Assembly: GCA_964440655.1 (NCBI GenBank)
Contig: CAYTTA010000018.1
Location: forward strand, 1 to 37,816
Source of the DNA: CAYTTA01 sp964440655
GTDB lineage: Bacteria; Bacteroidota; Rhodothermia; Balneolales; Balneolaceae
Length of the DNA: 37,816 bases
Reading direction: 5' to 3'
Position numbers and translations under genes: made by a program. Under the pieces are notes generated by a model. That model saw nothing but the letters and a program-made list of their open reading frames with translations, had not been told where the DNA came from and ran no database searches. Shown here piece by piece: positions 8,954 to 16,248 of the stretch. Numbering within the stretch: position 1 is the first letter of the stretch; the number at the start of each line of letters is the position of its first letter.

Positions 8954-9598
8954 ATGGGCATGATAAAAGTAATGATCGTGGATGATCATCCTTTGGTACG
9001 CGAAGGTCTGAAAAAAATGGTCTCGAAAGGATCGATCGATATTGAGGTGGTCCATGAAGCTTCAAACGGATCCGAGCTTATGGATGCGCTCTCCAAGCAG
9101 CTTCCCGATATTGTCATACTCGATATCGCCATGCCGGGAAGAAGCGGAATGGATGTCCTCAAGGATATCAAGCATCAATACCCCAAACTTCCCGTTCTGA
9201 TGCTGAGCATGCATCCGGAAGATCGGTTTGCGATCAGGGCACTGAAAGCCGGTGCTTCCGGATACATGACCAAAACCAGTATCACAGAGGAGCTTCTTAC
9301 CGCTATCCGCGATATTGTCATTCTGAAGAAGCGCTACATCAGCCCTGCTGTGGCGGAACAGCTGGCGATGCAGATTGATAACAGCAGTCACAAGTCCCCA
9401 CACGAACTTCTCTCCGACCGGGAATACCAGATCCTCTGCATGATTGCATCGGGAAAGAGAATTGGTGACATCGCCGCTGAACTTTCCCTCAGTGTGCAGA
9501 CCATACACACCTATCGCGCCCGATTGAAAGAGAAGATGAACATGCGTTCCAATGTTGAACTTGCCCGGTATGCCATTCAGCAGGATCTGATCGATTAG
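8954..9598 (+). CDS. NarL/FixJ-family response regulator (REC + LuxR HTH)
   Basis: A complete two-domain regulator of 214 residues. The receiver carries the acidic pair in IVDDHP (about 10-11), the phospho-acceptor Asp57 in VILDIAMPG, the switch Ser in MLSMHPEDR and the conserved Lys in YMTKTS. The C-terminal LuxR-type HTH runs from LSDREYQILCMIASG through TIHTYRARLKEKM. It lies 30 bases after the HisKA_3 kinase, the usual partner class, so this is the likely cognate pair. It is close in sequence to the regulator at 10174 (shared HPLVREGLKK, SDREYQ, HTYR motifs), so the two look like duplicates. DNA targets are unknown. Confidence 0.93.
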   Translation: MGMIKVMIVDDHPLVREGLKKMVSKGSIDIEVVHEASNGSELMDALSKQLPDIVILDIAMPGRSGMDVLKDIKHQYPKLPVLMLSMHPEDRFAIRALKAGASGYMTKTSITEELLTAIRDIVILKKRYISPAVAEQLAMQIDNSSHKSPHELLSDREYQILCMIASGKRIGDIAAELSLSVQTIHTYRARLKEKMNMRSNVELARYAIQQDLID

Positions 9599-9653
9599 CC
9601 GGTCGTTTCTGCGTTAATACTTATCAGTTATCCGGGTTCTTATAGATAACCCG

Positions 9654-9697
9654 CAGGCCTCCCCTTCCCTTCCGAAATCACCACGAATGGAGGCCTG
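9654..9697 (+). repeat. Inverted repeat in the pseudo-receiver leader
   Basis: CAGGCCTCC at 9654-9662 is an exact inverted copy of GGAGGCCTG at 9689-9697, with 26 bases between. There is no T tract after the right arm, so it is not a standard terminator. It sits 33 bases upstream of the pseudo-receiver start and could be a leader RNA structure or an attenuating hairpin after the previous regulator. Confidence 0.45.
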
Positions 9698-9730
9698 GAA
9701 AGCAGGAATTAAAAAAAATCGGAGAGAAAA

Positions 9731-10057
9731 ATGGCTCGCATTCTGACCGCCGCCTGGCACCCGGTCGTGCTTGCAGGTATCCGGGAAACAATTGCCCGCG
9801 AACTTCCCGACGGCCTTGTTGTGGGAGAGGTTACGACCGCCCGGCAATTTATAGCCAGTCTGGACCGCCTCAAACCGGATATCGCCATTGTGGATGTTGC
9901 CATCACCTGGAAATGCGGAGTGGATCTGCTCGATGAGGTACGGCGGATTCATCCGGAGATCGAACTTCGCTTCATTGCTGTCCACCCTCTGGACCGGCAT
10001 GTCGTGGACTATCTGGAGGAAAAATCGAGGAGTCTCAAGGAGTGCCTCTCTTCCTGA
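9731..10057 (+). CDS. Stand-alone pseudo-receiver protein
   Basis: A 108-residue protein aligning with the receiver domains of its two neighbours but with the phosphorylation chemistry eroded. The acidic pair DD of IVDDHP is replaced (TAAWHP, Ala8 and Trp9). The phospho-acceptor position keeps Asp55 (DIAIVDVAI). The switch Ser/Thr is Ala83 (FIAVHPLDR versus MLSMYPADR). The protein stops before the conserved lysine region, so Lys and the last helix-strand are missing. No HTH remnant is visible in any frame in the 117 bases before the next gene, so this is not simply a frameshift. The ATG at 9731 follows GGAGAG at good spacing, which argues that it is translated. It could act as a phosphorylation-independent partner of one of the flanking regulators; a decaying gene is the alternative. 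Confidence 0.7.
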   Translation: MARILTAAWHPVVLAGIRETIARELPDGLVVGEVTTARQFIASLDRLKPDIAIVDVAITWKCGVDLLDEVRRIHPEIELRFIAVHPLDRHVVDYLEEKSRSLKECLSS

Positions 10058-10173
10058 TACAGCGGTCCAGAAAATATTCTACACGATCTTCACACTTCAT
10101 TTTCTTTCTGTTCGTGCCGCTATCGGATATGTTTAATCAGGATTCGTGAATGCATGGATAGAGATGAAAGAAC

Positions 10174-10821
10174 ATGATCAGACTAGTGATCGTTGACGAC
10201 CATCCACTGGTCAGAGAGGGACTGAAAAAGATTTTAAGTAAAAAAAGTTCAGAGATTACCATCACAGGAGAGGCGTCCGGCAGAGAGGAGCTTTTTCAGA
10301 TTCTTGAACAAGAAGAACCCGATATCGTGGTGCTGGATATCGAACTGCCTGAACAGAACGGGCTGGAGATTCTGAAGGAGGTCCGGCAGAAGCACCCCGA
10401 TGTATCGGTACTGATGCTCAGTATGTATCCTGCCGATCGGTTTGCCGTACGCAGTTTCAAGGCCGGGGCGGCCGGTTATCTCACCAAGACCGGGATCACC
10501 GATGAGCTTGAAAAGGCGATCCGGATGATCGTCCATGAGAAGAAAAAATATATCAGTCCGAGTGTGGCTGAAGTTCTGGCGGAGCAGATTGACGACCATG
10601 CCGGTCAGCCCCCGCACGCCAGGCTGTCAGACCGGGAGTATCAGGTGATGTGCATGATCGCCGAAGGGTACAAGATCAGTGATATCGCGAAGGCACTCTC
10701 TCTGGGTGTACGGACGGTTCATACCTACCGGACACGCATGATGGAGAAGCTGAATCTGAAGTCGAATGTGGAGATCGCCCACTATGCCATCAAAAACAAT
10801 CTGATCGATCAGCATACCTGA
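10174..10821 (+). CDS. NarL/FixJ-family response regulator (REC + LuxR HTH)
   Basis: A second complete NarL-type regulator of 215 residues. Receiver residues are intact: acidic pair Asp8-Asp9 in VDDHP, phospho-acceptor Asp55 in VVLDIELPE, switch Ser in MLSMYP, Lys in YLTKTG. The LuxR HTH spans LSDREYQVMCMIAEG to TVHTYRTRMMEKL. It resembles the 8954 product closely, consistent with duplication within the block, and is separated from it by the pseudo-receiver gene. It may share the PAS kinase at 7334 as phosphodonor, or answer the orphan kinase at 3584. The ribosome site is weak (GAAAGAA). The sigma-54 activator gene begins 71 bases downstream. Confidence 0.93.
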   Translation: MIRLVIVDDHPLVREGLKKILSKKSSEITITGEASGREELFQILEQEEPDIVVLDIELPEQNGLEILKEVRQKHPDVSVLMLSMYPADRFAVRSFKAGAAGYLTKTGITDELEKAIRMIVHEKKKYISPSVAEVLAEQIDDHAGQPPHARLSDREYQVMCMIAEGYKISDIAKALSLGVRTVHTYRTRMMEKLNLKSNVEIAHYAIKNNLIDQHT

Positions 10822-10892
10822 CCTGCCACCGGCGGGATATCGATTTACCGCGAAAGCCGCTAAACCCTAACCTGTGAAGATGAAGTGTAGTT

Positions 10893-11912
10893 ATGTCTGA
10901 AATTGTAAAAGATATTGCTCAGGATCAGTATAGCAAGAAGCCGGTACTCATCACCCGCAATCCGATCATGGAGGATCTTGTCTACAAGATCAAGCTTGTT
11001 GCCCGTACACGGGCGACCCTTCTCATAACGGGAGAAAACGGAACAGGAAAGGAGGTGCTGGCAAGGCTCTTCCATTACTACAGCACCCGCCGCAACAAAC
11101 CGATGGTAACGGTCAACTGCGGGGCGATCCCTTCCGAGCTGGTGGAAAGTGAGCTGTTCGGCCATGAAAAAGGTGCTTTCACAGGAGCTCATGCCCGTAA
11201 AGAGGGGTGTTTCGAGCTGGCTAACAAGGGCACCCTTTTCCTGGACGAAATCGGTGAAATGCCTCTGTCGGTTCAGGTAAAACTGCTGCGTGCCGTTGAA
11301 CTGAATTCTTTCCGAAGAGTGGGGGGAAGGGAGGAGATCCAGGTGGATGTCAGTCTTATTTCGGCCACCAACAAAATTCTGAGCGATCAGGTCAAGTCCG
11401 GCAGCTTCCGTGAAGACCTTTTCTACCGGGTCAATGTGATCGAGCTCTATGTGCCTCCGTTGCGCCACAGGAAGGAGGACATTCCTCTTCTGATCGATTT
11501 CTATCTCGACTACTTCTGCGAAAAATATGGTGTGAAGGAAGTCTCTTTCAGCGACCACTGTATGGGCATGTTCATGGTGTATGACTGGCCGGGAAATGTA
11601 CGGGAGCTGCGCAATGTTGTGGAGCGTTCGGTCGTCCTGTCGGAAGGAAAAGTGGTAAGACCCGATCTGCTCCCGGCTGCGATTCAGCGTGTGGCGGACA
11701 AGGGACGAAAACTGCCCTCATCGGACAGAAAATTCCGGGACTACATCCAGATTCCGATCGGTACCAGTCTGGAGGAGGTGGAGCGGCGAGTGATTGAGGA
11801 GACCCTGCAGTCGGTGGACTATAACAAAACAGAGGCGGCCAGACTGCTGGGCTTCGCCCGCAAAACACTACATAACAAACTGGACAAATACAGCTTGAAT
11901 CCGGTGGTCTGA
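10893..11912 (+). CDS. Sigma-54-dependent activator, AAA+ and Fis HTH, no input domain
   Basis: Bacterial enhancer-binding protein of 339 residues, expected to bind upstream DNA and remodel RpoN-RNA polymerase using ATP. Walker A is GENGTGKE (47-54), the sigma-54-contacting loop GAFTGA is intact (94-99), Walker B is GTLFLDEIGEM (113-123), and the conserved YDWPGNVRELRNVVERS follows near 230-246. A Fis-type HTH lies at about 298-335 (IEETLQSVDYNKTEAARLLG then FARKTLHNKL). Only about 20 residues precede the AAA+ domain, so there is no receiver, GAF or PAS input domain; activity is probably set by expression or by a partner protein. It ends the plus-strand two-component block. It is the only complete sigma-54 activator in the window and the natural candidate to act at the sigma-54 promoters at 22.4-22.8 and 29.8 kb. 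Confidence 0.95.
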   Translation: MSEIVKDIAQDQYSKKPVLITRNPIMEDLVYKIKLVARTRATLLITGENGTGKEVLARLFHYYSTRRNKPMVTVNCGAIPSELVESELFGHEKGAFTGAHARKEGCFELANKGTLFLDEIGEMPLSVQVKLLRAVELNSFRRVGGREEIQVDVSLISATNKILSDQVKSGSFREDLFYRVNVIELYVPPLRHRKEDIPLLIDFYLDYFCEKYGVKEVSFSDHCMGMFMVYDWPGNVRELRNVVERSVVLSEGKVVRPDLLPAAIQRVADKGRKLPSSDRKFRDYIQIPIGTSLEEVERRVIEETLQSVDYNKTEAARLLGFARKTLHNKLDKYSLNPVV

Positions 11913-11959
11913 AACAGAGACCGTTTTCTGCTACGGATTTTACCGTGACATGGATCAAT

Positions 11960-11993
11960 AAAAAAGGCTGCCCCCCTCTCCGGGGGCAGCCTT
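11960..11993 (-). terminator. Intrinsic terminator of the GH5 gene
   Basis: A perfect 12-base-pair stem, AAGGCTGCCCCC at 11964-11975 with GGGGGCAGCCTT at 11982-11993, encloses a six-base loop. Read on the minus strand it is followed by TTTTTT then ATTG, making it a strong terminator for the GH5 gene. On the plus strand only TT follows the stem, so any termination of the convergent activator gene would be weaker. Confidence 0.88.
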
Positions 11994-12019
11994 GAATCGT
12001 AGCAGAGAAGCGACACCGC

Positions 12020-14206
12020 TTAACGGCTGTTGTCCATTGTCTGGATATGCTGCTGGAATTCGCGGAAGAGGGTCTGATCGGCCCTTCCTGCCGGCCAGCA
12101 GATGTTGCCGCCGAATTCATAGCACTTCACATAGTCTGCTGTCAGCTGCCAGAGGAGGCTTCCGTCCAGATCGACCGATTCGGCATGGTTCCAGAAGTCA
12201 CGGTAGGAGGTGAGAACGCGGTTGTCACCCCATCCGGGATAGCCGTACTCACCGATGAAGAAGGGCTTGCCCAGCTCTTCGGCAATCCGGGCGTGGTCGG
12301 AGATCCAGGCCCGTTGAGCCCGCAGGTGGGTCTCATTCGGATCCTGTCCGAATCCGTAGTCCGGACCGTACCAGTGCGCCGTACCGAAATCGATCTCCGG
12401 AATGGCGGTGTTGAGCAGGTAACTGGTTCCGTTCTGTGATCTCAGCACGTAGGTGTTGCTGTACTCACGTACAGAGTATTCAGAGGGAGTCCCTTCATCA
12501 AATCCTTCTTCTCCGGTTCCCACAAGGTGGTTCGGGTCGATGGACTTGATATAGCGGGCAATCTCCTGGTACCAGTCACGGATCACGGTGGGATTGCGGC
12601 CGGGAAGTCGTCCCTCGTTGATGATCTGCCATGCGAAGATGGCGGGCTCATCCTTGTAGGCCACACCTGTCACCGTGTTGACGCGGTTCAGGAGCATGCT
12701 GATGTAGTCGCGGAACCACTTCTGGGTCTGCGGGTTGTCGATAAAGGCCTGCATGTTCCGGCTCGGGTTGGAGACTCCTGCCCAGGTGTTGTACTGGCAG
12801 ATTCCACCCAGTTCATCCCAGTAGTTGACAAAGGGAAGGATGAAGCGGATTCCCTTCTCTTTTCCTTTGGCGATCACACGGTCAAGATCTCTCAGAGCCT
12901 GTTCACTGTAGACTCCAGGTGCGGTCTGGATCACGTTTTCATTGCGATCGTTTCTGCTGTATCCGCAGTCGTAACCATCATAGAATGCCCACATCCGGAC
13001 AACGGTGATTCCCGCTTCTTCAAAAGCGTTGAATGCACGGTCCACAACCGAGGGATCGATCTTCTGATAGTTGGGCAGATAGTAGGCGTTGGTACCGGCA
13101 AAGCGGAATACCTGACCGTCCACTACGAAGTCCCCGTTTTGTGTCTGTACAAAACCGCGGGGATTGGGATTCTGTGGGTTGGGATTCTGAGGTCCGGGGT
13201 TGCTCGGAGCACTTTCTGTCTCGAAGCTTCGGATGTCGGACCACTCACCGTTGAAACTGCCGTCGGTGATACGAACTCTCCAGTAGTAGTTCTCTCCTTC
13301 GTCCAGTCCGTCTGCCTCGAAACGGTTGCCAGAGACCTTCTCATCCACTAGAATGGAGCGGAATCGGCGTGAACCGGAGATCTGGATCTGATACTCTTCA
13401 AATCCATCCACAGCATTCCAGGAGAGGGTGACCGGCAGTGATTCTGTTGATCCGTCGGAGGGTGACTCCAGAGAGACCGCCGGAATCGTGGGATCTTCCA
13501 GCTCTTCGTTAAGAGTGAACGACCGGGTTTCGGACCAGTCACCTGCTCCTTCTTCCATGACTGGTGCTACCCGCCACCAGAGTTCCCCGGGCGTCAGGTC
13601 GCCGGCCCGAAAGGAGGTCTCGGCAACCACCGTATCCTGCTCGAGCTCTTCAAAGCCCTCGTCCTTGGCAATCTGAATATGGTAGCCGGATGATTCAGCG
13701 ATCGGCTTCCATTCAAATTCGACCTGTCCGCTTTCCAGGACCGCCTTGTCTTCCGGAGTGGTGAGTTCGGGGGTCACAACAACCGGTTCTTGTCCCTCTC
13801 CGGCTGTGGTGAAAGACCAGACATCGGAAGGTGTGGAGCGATCGGCTTTCGGGATCACTCTCCAGTAATAGGTGGTCTCGTGGGAGAGCTCATCAAGAGT
13901 GTGTGAGTTACCCTCTACCTGAGTTTCAATCAGCGGGGAGGAGAACTCTTTGTCTTCGGAAACAGTCAGGGTGTATTCCTTGACCCCGTTCTGTTTTTTC
14001 CATTTCAGCTGAACGGATACGGGTTGATCATCGGCACCATTCGCCGGGGCGATCAGTTCCGGTTTCCCGTTCTGACCCGCAGGCGGGCCGGAGGGATCCG
14101 GTTTTTTCGGTGTGGTCCCCGGTCCGGAAACCGGATCACACTGAATGAACGTCACGGCGAACAGCATAATGATGCCAGTGAACAGTATGATGGATCTGTT
14201 TTTCAT
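12020..14206 (-). CDS. Lipoprotein GH5 beta-mannanase-like hydrolase with three FN3-like modules
   Basis: A 728-residue secreted lipoprotein. The signal peptide ends in a lipobox with the lipidated Cys at residue 23 (FIQC). Three FN3-like modules follow, each ending in a YYWRV or WWRV strand (about 49-132, 142-230, 240-330), then a Pro/Asn linker built from QNPNP repeats. The catalytic half (about 350-728) resembles GH5 subfamily 7 beta-mannanases: opening FAGTNAYYL, the acid/base Glu531 in WQIINEGR and the nucleophile Glu653 in FFIGEYG. It probably cleaves beta-1,4-mannan or a related polysaccharide at the cell surface; the exact substrate is uncertain. It has no clear Shine-Dalgarno. Upstream lie short direct repeats that may be operators, and a strong terminator follows. 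Confidence 0.87.
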   Translation of the reverse strand: MKNRSIILFTGIIMLFAVTFIQCDPVSGPGTTPKKPDPSGPPAGQNGKPELIAPANGADDQPVSVQLKWKKQNGVKEYTLTVSEDKEFSSPLIETQVEGNSHTLDELSHETTYYWRVIPKADRSTPSDVWSFTTAGEGQEPVVVTPELTTPEDKAVLESGQVEFEWKPIAESSGYHIQIAKDEGFEELEQDTVVAETSFRAGDLTPGELWWRVAPVMEEGAGDWSETRSFTLNEELEDPTIPAVSLESPSDGSTESLPVTLSWNAVDGFEEYQIQISGSRRFRSILVDEKVSGNRFEADGLDEGENYYWRVRITDGSFNGEWSDIRSFETESAPSNPGPQNPNPQNPNPRGFVQTQNGDFVVDGQVFRFAGTNAYYLPNYQKIDPSVVDRAFNAFEEAGITVVRMWAFYDGYDCGYSRNDRNENVIQTAPGVYSEQALRDLDRVIAKGKEKGIRFILPFVNYWDELGGICQYNTWAGVSNPSRNMQAFIDNPQTQKWFRDYISMLLNRVNTVTGVAYKDEPAIFAWQIINEGRLPGRNPTVIRDWYQEIARYIKSIDPNHLVGTGEEGFDEGTPSEYSVREYSNTYVLRSQNGTSYLLNTAIPEIDFGTAHWYGPDYGFGQDPNETHLRAQRAWISDHARIAEELGKPFFIGEYGYPGWGDNRVLTSYRDFWNHAESVDLDGSLLWQLTADYVKCYEFGGNICWPAGRADQTLFREFQQHIQTMDNSR

Positions 14207-14638
14207 GGTTGGAACTGCATGTTTGCACCAGGCAGAAGGGGAACCTGTGCGGTTCTTCGTACTTCCTGATTTATTATTAGGGATTCGCCGGGATTCGCCA
14301 ACCGTGTGTCATAAAACCTGGACAACGGCTGTCATAAATTCCGACATGAACACGTACAAAGAAACCCGGTCTGTGTGGTTATGTTTCTGCCGAAAAGGCC
14401 GATTTTGAGTCAAACAACAGCATTTTGAAGGACAGAAGCAGGGAAGGAATTGAGTGGCAAATAATTACCTTGAAGTACTTTTTTTGACAAAAAATTTTTT
14501 TTGCTGTGAAAAAGGAAGCGAAAAGGGGGAGGGGCTGGTTTTTTACCTGACCGGGTTCACGGTCAAAACAGAGAATAAGGGAGGCGGAGGAGAGCAAGAG
14601 GTGCGGAGGGGATTGTGAGTACTCGGGAAGAAAAATTC

Positions 14639-14692
14639 GTCGGTGGGGGCCGGAGGGTCGGTGGGGCCGGTGCGGTCGGTGGTGACCGGAGA
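14639..14692. repeat. Three tandem 18-base G-rich repeats
   Basis: GTCGGTGG starts at 14639, 14657 and 14675, an exact 18-base period. The units are GTCGGTGGGGGCCGGAGG, then GTCGGTGGGGCCGGTGCG, then GTCGGTGGTGACCGGAGA. The plus strand has several G runs and could fold as a quadruplex. The repeats lie in non-coding DNA downstream of the GH18 gene. Confidence 0.7.
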
Positions 14693-14788
14693 GGAGTTCC
14701 GGAGCTGGAAATGCGGCGGGGTCGGGAAAATCGGGGGAAGTCGTCGGACCCGGGGAGGAAGTCGACAGAGGCAGAGGCGGGGAGATCC

Positions 14789-14816
14789 GGTGCGGAACCG
14801 TTTCAGGCTCCGCACC
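14789..14816 (-). terminator. Hairpin just after the GH18 stop
   Basis: In minus-strand RNA, GGTGCGGAGCC pairs with GGUUCCGCACC over 11 positions (one G-U) around a six-base loop, beginning about eight bases after the stop codon. There is no U tract after it, so it is a weak or factor-assisted terminator, or a 3'-end stabilising structure. Confidence 0.45.
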
Positions 14817-14823
14817 CGGGGAG

Positions 14824-16098
14824 TTACGGCGAACCGGCAGATCCGGACCGTATCGCCTGGAGTTCATCCCGTACCGCACGGAGCAGGGGATCTCTTCTTC
14901 CGGAAGGCTCTTCCGGGAGAAAGCCTCCGCCCAACTCCCAGAGGATGACGCCGCCGAGCCCCTCCTCGGCTGTGTACCGCACCTTGCGGCGGACGGACCG
15001 TTCATTGTCGAAGGAGACAAAGGCTTTGGGCCGGTCGGTCTCCAGATAGGAGGTTTCGGCGATCGGATCCCAGTTGGTCCGTGAGAGATCGAACCGTTCC
15101 CGGAGTTCAGAGTAGGGGACCCCTCCGGGTCGCTCCATGATGGAAAGATCCTCCTGAGGCCAGCTCTCCCATTTGCCCAGGCGGTGCACTCCATGCCAGA
15201 TATACCCGTAAAAATCGATGCCGATTCCGATCTTGTAGCGATGGATGCCGGCTGCCAGTGCGTCTTTTACCTTATGATCGACACTTGTCATCTCATGCCC
15301 TCCTCGGTCGAACCGTACTCCGCTGCTGTAGAGTGCCGAATTGTGCCACGCCTGCCAGCCGGACCAGGATTGTGCCATGTCGTATGTCATGAGGTTTATC
15401 TGGTCCACATACTCCTGGATCCCGGCATAGAGTTGCAGGACCCGGCTCCCTTTCAGTGCCGCAATGGTGATGAGGGGAGTTTCCCCGCTACGGGTGCGGA
15501 GGGTGGAGAAGTGCCGGTGAAGTGAAATGACAAAATCGCGGTAATATCCGAAATCGTCCGGAAGGATCGGCTCCATATCCAGATCGATGCCGTCAAATCC
15601 GAACTGAGTGATCATCTGGTTGAGTGTTCCGATAAAACGATCCCGGTTCTCCGGCCGGATTGCACGGCTGAATCCATCATAGTTTCCTGCACCACCCACA
15701 CTCAGCAGAATCTTTTTTCCATTCCTGTGGGCGGCGGGCACGATGGAGTGCAGACGGTCCAGATTCAGATTGTTGCGTTCGCGGGGATCCAGACTGCGCC
15801 CCGGTCTGCCGTCAGGTCCGATACCGAGAGCGAAGTAGATGAGATGGGTGAAGGCTCCCCAGTCGATCTGATCCACCGTATATACACCCCAGTTGGAGTA
15901 TTCGGTACCGGCATTGTGCTGCCACGTTGCCAGATAGGCACTCACCCAGATCTCTCCCTCTCGCGGTTTGTCACGCAACGGATCCGCAGGAGTAAGGTGG
16001 ATCCAGTAGAGGGCAACCAGAGCGGGCAGGACAACCCCGCAAGCGGGCATGAACAGCCCGAAACAGGTGCCGATGCGGTCAATGGTCCGTTCAATCAT
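14824..16098 (-). CDS. Membrane-anchored glycoside hydrolase family 18 protein
   Basis: A 424-residue GH18 TIM-barrel protein. A hydrophobic segment at about 11-34 (GLFMPACGVVLPALVALYW) acts as an uncleaved anchor or signal peptide. The barrel shows ILLSVGG (130-136), the catalytic motif FDGIDLDMEP (168-177; general acid Glu176), QINLMTYDMAQSW and, near the end, GGVILWELGGGF. The Asp-x-Asp-x-Glu geometry is intact, so a chitinase or other beta-N-acetylglucosaminidase-type activity is likely; GH18 also includes enzymes acting on peptidoglycan or other GlcNAc polymers. The start has a strong AGAGGAGAG. It lies 150 bases after the CARDB gene; two hairpins in that gap (CCGGAC/GTCCGG at 16149-16165 and CTTCCC/GGGAAG nearby) may separate it from the exopolysaccharide operon. 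A role in trimming the neighbouring polysaccharide is only an inference. Confidence 0.9.
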   Translation of the reverse strand: MIERTIDRIGTCFGLFMPACGVVLPALVALYWIHLTPADPLRDKPREGEIWVSAYLATWQHNAGTEYSNWGVYTVDQIDWGAFTHLIYFALGIGPDGRPGRSLDPRERNNLNLDRLHSIVPAAHRNGKKILLSVGGAGNYDGFSRAIRPENRDRFIGTLNQMITQFGFDGIDLDMEPILPDDFGYYRDFVISLHRHFSTLRTRSGETPLITIAALKGSRVLQLYAGIQEYVDQINLMTYDMAQSWSGWQAWHNSALYSSGVRFDRGGHEMTSVDHKVKDALAAGIHRYKIGIGIDFYGYIWHGVHRLGKWESWPQEDLSIMERPGGVPYSELRERFDLSRTNWDPIAETSYLETDRPKAFVSFDNERSVRRKVRYTAEEGLGGVILWELGGGFLPEEPSGRRDPLLRAVRDELQAIRSGSAGSP

Positions 16099-16248
16099 GA
16101 TTCTCTCCTCTTTTTTTTAGTTGAAATTTTTCTCTGCACGACTTCCAGCCGGACTTCTTGTCCGGAGAGATGGCGCTTCCCATCGGGGGAAGCCGTTTGA
16201 TAAAGGAAGAGTGGTTTATCCGGGGATTTCCGGGTTCTAAGCAGGTTG

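Larger units (their letters stand above)
14207..14823 (-). promoter_or_regulatory. 617-base non-coding region with GH5 upstream repeats
   Basis: No supportable gene lies between the GH5 start and the GH18 stop. Nearest the GH5 gene is a tandem 10-base repeat (GGGATTCGCC at 14280-14289 and 14290-14299) and a pair of TGTCATAAA at 14307-14315 and 14330-14338, 23 bases apart on one strand. These are good operator candidates for GH5 expression. An A/T-rich patch at 14460-14515 follows, then a G-rich block with tandem repeats (14639-14692) and a hairpin next to the GH18 stop. I found no sigma-54 match for either hydrolase. Confidence 0.45.

Noticed and set aside
9750..9775. TGGCACCCGGTCGTGC as a sigma-54 promoter inside the pseudo-receiver gene
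   Set aside because: The GG to GC spacing is 11, not 10, and the -12 box is poor.
12527..13351. 274-codon open frame on the plus strand
   Set aside because: Antisense to the GH5 lipoprotein gene, with no motif of its own.
14615..15049. 144-codon plus-strand frame over the G-rich repeats
   Set aside because: Gly/Arg-rich low-complexity product, runs antisense into the GH18 gene; the repeats explain the open frame.
16149..16195. Two hairpins between the CARDB and GH18 genes as an intrinsic terminator
   Set aside because: Arms are short and no T tract follows on the minus strand; mentioned only as a possible operon boundary.
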